Shown: piece after piece, positions 4,389 through 6,842 of the stretch
Layout: every line of letters begins with the position of its first letter
Position numbering within the stretch: the first letter of the stretch is position 1
Assembly (NCBI GenBank): GCA_018381595.1
Contig: JAGZRP010000039.1
Location: 1 to 6,842, forward strand
Length of the DNA stretch: 6,842 bases
Reading direction: 5' to 3'
DNA from: Bacillota bacterium
GTDB lineage: Bacteria; Bacillota_I; Bacilli_A; RF39; UBA660
Program-made: the position numbers and the translations under genes
The notes under the pieces: model-generated
The model's input: the letters and a program-made list of their open reading frames with translations, nothing else
The model's database searches: none
What the model was told of the DNA's origin: nothing

Positions 4389-5318
4389 GTGAAACGACTA
4401 GCACTGACAAAAATGGATACCTGTGGACTTGAAATTGAATTTGCAACCGCAAAAGATATCGAGTTACAAGATGAGTTAAACCGGTTTCAAGAAAAAGATA
4501 AAATTCATAATGATTGGAAATTAAAAGAAGAGAGCACTTGTAAAACAGAAACCAAAAAAGGATTAGAAATCAATTCTCCAATTATGAATCAGAAAAAGAT
4601 TTGGTTACAAGACTTAAAGTTAGTTTTAAAAATACTAGAACAAAATACGATGATTACAAGCAGTAGTGGACTTCATATTCATGTCGGAGCCCAAGCTTTT
4701 GAAGATAATCTTTCCTACTTACAAAATTTTCTTTTGTTATTCTGCTATTATGAAGATATTTTAATTCGCTATGGAACCGGAGAATATCAACAGATTCGTA
4801 AAAGTTTCCATGCACATTCAAAGCCATTGAAAGTAAGTATGACCGAAGAACAGATTGCTTTACTTGTTAGAGAAGACATTTCTCTTTTGGAGTTTCTAAG
4901 AACTTTTTTAAGAGATTTCGGTAAAATATATACAGTGAACTTACATCCCTATTTATCTTCGCTTTTATCTCCAAAGAGAAATTTAGCGCACCAAAAAAGA
5001 ACGGTAGAATTTCGTTTCTTTGCGGCAACTTATGATTATGAAGTCATATTATCTTTTATTGATACTGTTTTTCAAATGATTCAATATGCAAAGAATATGA
5101 CAACAGCAGAAAAAAGGATTTATTATGCTGCACTTCAAAATAGAGAAGAGTACATCAATCCAAATTCATTTCAAACAAGTCAAAATGTTTTAAAACATAG
5201 TATTTTCATAGATATGGATAAAGCAAGCGAGTTTTCACAAAAAATTTATAAGGATGAACGGAAACAAAAACAATTTATGAAGGTATATCAAGTAAAAACC
5301 AAAAGTTATCAGGAATAA
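4389..5318 (+). CDS. Putative amidoligase (Amidoligase_2-like, glutamine-synthetase/GCS fold)
   Basis: 309 residues with the motif order of the amidoligase_2 family, ATP-dependent enzymes thought to join carboxyl and amino groups: GLEIEFA (13-19, metal/ATP-binding Glu), WKLKEESTCKT (43-53), GLEINSPIM (58-66), SSSGLHIHVG (91-100), YTVNLHPY (181-188) and TVEFRFFAATYD (205-216). The conserved Glu, His and Arg positions look intact, so it should be active. The substrate is unknown. There is no signal peptide or membrane span. The GTG start is preceded by AAGGGA (4372-4377) about 11 nt upstream; an ATG eight codons later (4413) is a possible alternative, still before the first motif. It has its own promoter and sits alone between dinB and ileS, with none of the ATP-grasp, peptidase or GATase partners often seen near such genes, so context does not reveal its role. 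Confidence 0.78.
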   Translation: MKRLALTKMDTCGLEIEFATAKDIELQDELNRFQEKDKIHNDWKLKEESTCKTETKKGLEINSPIMNQKKIWLQDLKLVLKILEQNTMITSSSGLHIHVGAQAFEDNLSYLQNFLLLFCYYEDILIRYGTGEYQQIRKSFHAHSKPLKVSMTEEQIALLVREDISLLEFLRTFLRDFGKIYTVNLHPYLSSLLSPKRNLAHQKRTVEFRFFAATYDYEVILSFIDTVFQMIQYAKNMTTAEKRIYYAALQNREEYINPNSFQTSQNVLKHSIFIDMDKASEFSQKIYKDERKQKQFMKVYQVKTKSYQE

Positions 5319-5322
5319 ATTG

Positions 5323-5351
5323 TTGCGGTATGTTATAAAATATGATATATT
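5323..5351 (+). promoter_or_regulatory. Likely promoter of the T-box-ileS unit
   Basis: TTGCGG (5323-5328), 17-nt spacer, TATATT (5346-5351), immediately after the amidoligase stop. A start near 5358 fits the beginning of the T-box leader. The area is very AT-rich, so the exact -10 is uncertain. I see no clear terminator for the amidoligase gene. Confidence 0.45.
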
Positions 5352-5357
5352 ATATTA

Positions 5358-5581
5358 CATATGAAAGCAATTGCGAAAGACGTAGTAAGTGTAGTGCTTT
5401 AAAAGAGAGTCTTTAAAGGTGAGAGAAGACAAGTAACCATTTACTAAAATCACTTTCAAGTGCATCTTATGGATAAGGTAAGATCGGTAACGCGTTATAG
5501 TTTTAAGTGTATAGAGTAATCTATAAATTAAGGTGGTACCGCGAGCATTCGTCCTTAAGTCAATTGACTTAAGGTTTTTTT
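5358..5581 (+). promoter_or_regulatory. T-box riboswitch (isoleucine, ATC specifier)
   Basis: The 14-nt T-box AAGGTGGTACCGCG is at 5530-5543. Its variable base T5537 would pair with discriminator A73 of tRNA-Ile. Stem I can be traced: GAAAG (5375-5379) with CTTTC (5453-5457), AGTAAGTG (5384-5391) with CATTTACT (5438-5445), and a distal stem GTCTT (5409-5413) with AAGAC (5426-5430) around a GGTGAGA-containing loop. The 3' side of the specifier loop reads AAA-ATC-A, with the Ile codon at 5449-5451. Stem III is TATAG (5510-5514) with CTATA (5521-5525). The antiterminator uses TTAAGG (5528-5533) with CCTTAA (5553-5558), and GCG (5541-5543) with CGT (5550-5552). Uncharged tRNA-Ile should stabilise it and allow ileS transcription. 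Confidence 0.95.
5553..5581 (+). terminator. T-box-controlled terminator before ileS
   Basis: CCTTAAGTC (5553-5561) and GACTTAAGG (5566-5574) form a 9-bp stem with an AATT loop, followed by seven T's (5575-5581). The left arm CCTTAA is shared with the antiterminator, so the two structures exclude each other. Confidence 0.93.
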
Positions 5582-5603
5582 ATTATTTTAGAGGAGGATT
5601 TTT

Positions 5604-6842
5604 ATGGACTATAAAGAGACATTATTAATGCCACAAACTGAATTTCAAATGAGAGGTAATTTACCTGAAAATGAAAAATTAAGAAGAAAACAATGGGAAG
5701 AAATGGATTTATACAATCGTATTTTAGAGAAGAATAAAGACAATACGCCATTTGTATTACACGATGGACCTCCCTATGCGAATGGAAATATTCACATTGG
5801 GCATGCAATGAATAAGATTTTAAAAGACTTTGTCAATCGTTATAAGATGATGGAAGGGTATTATGTACCATTCATTCCAGGATGGGATACCCATGGACTT
5901 CCTATTGAAACTGCTGTTACCAATAGTGGAGTAGATAGAAAGAGTTTAAGTAAAGCAGAATTCCGTAAATTGTGTCGTGAATATGCTGAAAAACAAGTTG
6001 ATAAACAAAGAGAAGACTTCAAACAATTAAATGTGATGGCAGATTGGGAACACCCATATATTACTTATCAAAAAGAAGTAGAAGCCATTCAAATCGAAGT
6101 ATTCGCAAAAATGGCAAAAGAAGGATTAATCTTTAAAGGATTAAAACCGGTTTACTGGTCACCATCCAGTGAATCTGCCTTAGCAGAAGCAGAAATTGAA
6201 TACAAAGACAGAAAAGATCCATCTATCTTTGTTGCCTTTGAAGTGGTTGAAGGAAATGATTACGTCAAAGCAGGAGAAAAACTAGTGATTTGGACAACAA
6301 CACCTTGGACTCTTCCTGGTAATACAGCAATCGCTGTTGGAGAAAACTTTGAATATGCAAAAGTAGATGTGAATGGAATTCATTACGTTGTATCTAATGA
6401 TTTACTAGAAAGTCTAGCTTCAGAATTTGGATGGGAACATTATGAAGTATTAGAAATCATTCCAGGAACAAACTTAGCAGGATTAAAATATAAACATGTA
6501 TTTAACGAAAAAGTATTCCCTGTTGTGATTGGATACCATGTTACATTAGAAGCAGGAACTGGTCTTGTTCATATCGCCCCAGGCTATGGTGCAGATGACT
6601 TTATGATTGGAAAAGAATTTGGTCTTGACATGGTAAATGGTGTCGATGATAGAGGAATCTTAACAGAGGAATCTGTTGGTTTTGCAGGGCTTTACTTTGA
6701 AGATGCAAATAAAGAAGTCACAAAGAAATTAGATGAAATGGGTATTTTATTAAAATTAAAATTTATTACCCATTCCTATCCACATGATTGGAGAACGAAA
6801 AAACCAGTTATCTTTAGAGCAACGGATCAATGGTTCTGTAGT
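5604..6842 (+). CDS. ileS: Isoleucyl-tRNA synthetase (3'-truncated by window edge)
   Basis: The first 413 codons of a class I synthetase that attaches Ile to tRNA-Ile; the family is about 900 or more residues, so the second half (KMSKS motif, anticodon-binding and Zn regions) lies outside. Visible: the N-terminal [20 protein letters not shown] with HIGH at 64-67, [10 protein letters not shown] (93-102), the CP1 editing domain from about 190 with [11 protein letters not shown] (230-240) and [15 protein letters not shown] (318-332), and the return to the catalytic domain with [16 protein letters not shown] (392-407). The HDWR wording matches the usual Bacillus-type bacterial enzyme rather than the eukaryote-like, mupirocin-resistant form. 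AGGAGG (5592-5597) lies 6 nt before the ATG. Expression is controlled by the T-box upstream. Confidence 0.97.
   Translation, partial: MDYKETLLMPQTEFQMRGNLPENEKLRRKQWEEMDLYNRILEKNKDNTPFVLHDGPPYANGNIHIGHAMNKILKDFVNRYKMMEGYYVPFIPGWDTHGLPIETAVTNSGVDRKSLSKAEFRKLCREYAEKQVDKQREDFKQLNVMADWEHPYITYQKEVEAIQIEVFAKMAKEGLIFKGLKPVYWSPSSESALAEAEIEYKDRKDPSIFVAFEVVEGNDYVKAGEKLVIWTTTPWTLPGNTAIAVGENFEYAKVDVNGIHYVVSNDLLESLASEFGWEHYEVLEIIPGTNLAGLKYKHVFNEKVFPVVIGYHVTLEAGTGLVHIAPGYGADDFMIGKEFGLDMVNGVDDRGILTEESVGFAGLYFEDANKEVTKKLDEMGILLKLKFITHSYPHDWRTKKPVIFRATDQWFCS

Overview
The window is AT-rich DNA from a low-GC, endospore-forming Bacillota, most likely of the Bacilli side. The reasons are a SpoVID-like coat morphogenetic protein followed directly by a YsxE/CotS-like protein, a T-box leader in front of ileS, strong AGGAGG ribosome sites, and a LexA/DinR-type operator in front of a Y-family polymerase. 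The species cannot be named from the sequence.

Positions 1-922 hold three tandem, diverged copies of a cassette of about 360 bp; the first is cut by the window edge. Each copy encodes, on the + strand, a 30-residue Lys/Leu-rich single-span membrane peptide behind a strong SD. Each also carries, on the - strand, a convergent promoter (TTGATA-N17-TAAAAT) that would make an RNA of about 110 nt ending in a U-tailed hairpin over the peptide's stop codon. This is the layout of a type I toxin-antitoxin locus with 3'-overlapping antisense RNA. The 5' end of each complete toxin mRNA is complementary to its own 3' UTR, with a compensatory change between copies, and a leader hairpin buries the SD. I do not recognise the peptide family. 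This is the most novel part of the window.

Positions 942-3048 are a sporulation operon: a sigma-E-like promoter, spoVID (acidic linker plus C-terminal LysM), and an overlapping ysxE-like pseudokinase gene, closed by a terminator at 3018-3048. The stretch 2838-3017 holds no convincing gene.

Positions 3081-4333 carry dinB (DNA polymerase IV) with a palindromic SOS operator inside its promoter spacer. A separate promoter overlapping the dinB stop codon serves a putative amidoligase gene (4389-5318). After it come a promoter, an isoleucine-type T-box (ATC specifier, antiterminator/terminator switch) and the first 413 codons of ileS, which runs off the right edge.

Functionally the window mixes a probable selfish or stress-linked toxin array, spore coat assembly, damage-inducible translesion synthesis, an orphan ATP-dependent ligase and amino-acid-regulated tRNA charging. 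The genes are all co-directional on +, apart from the antisense RNAs, but form separate transcription units.
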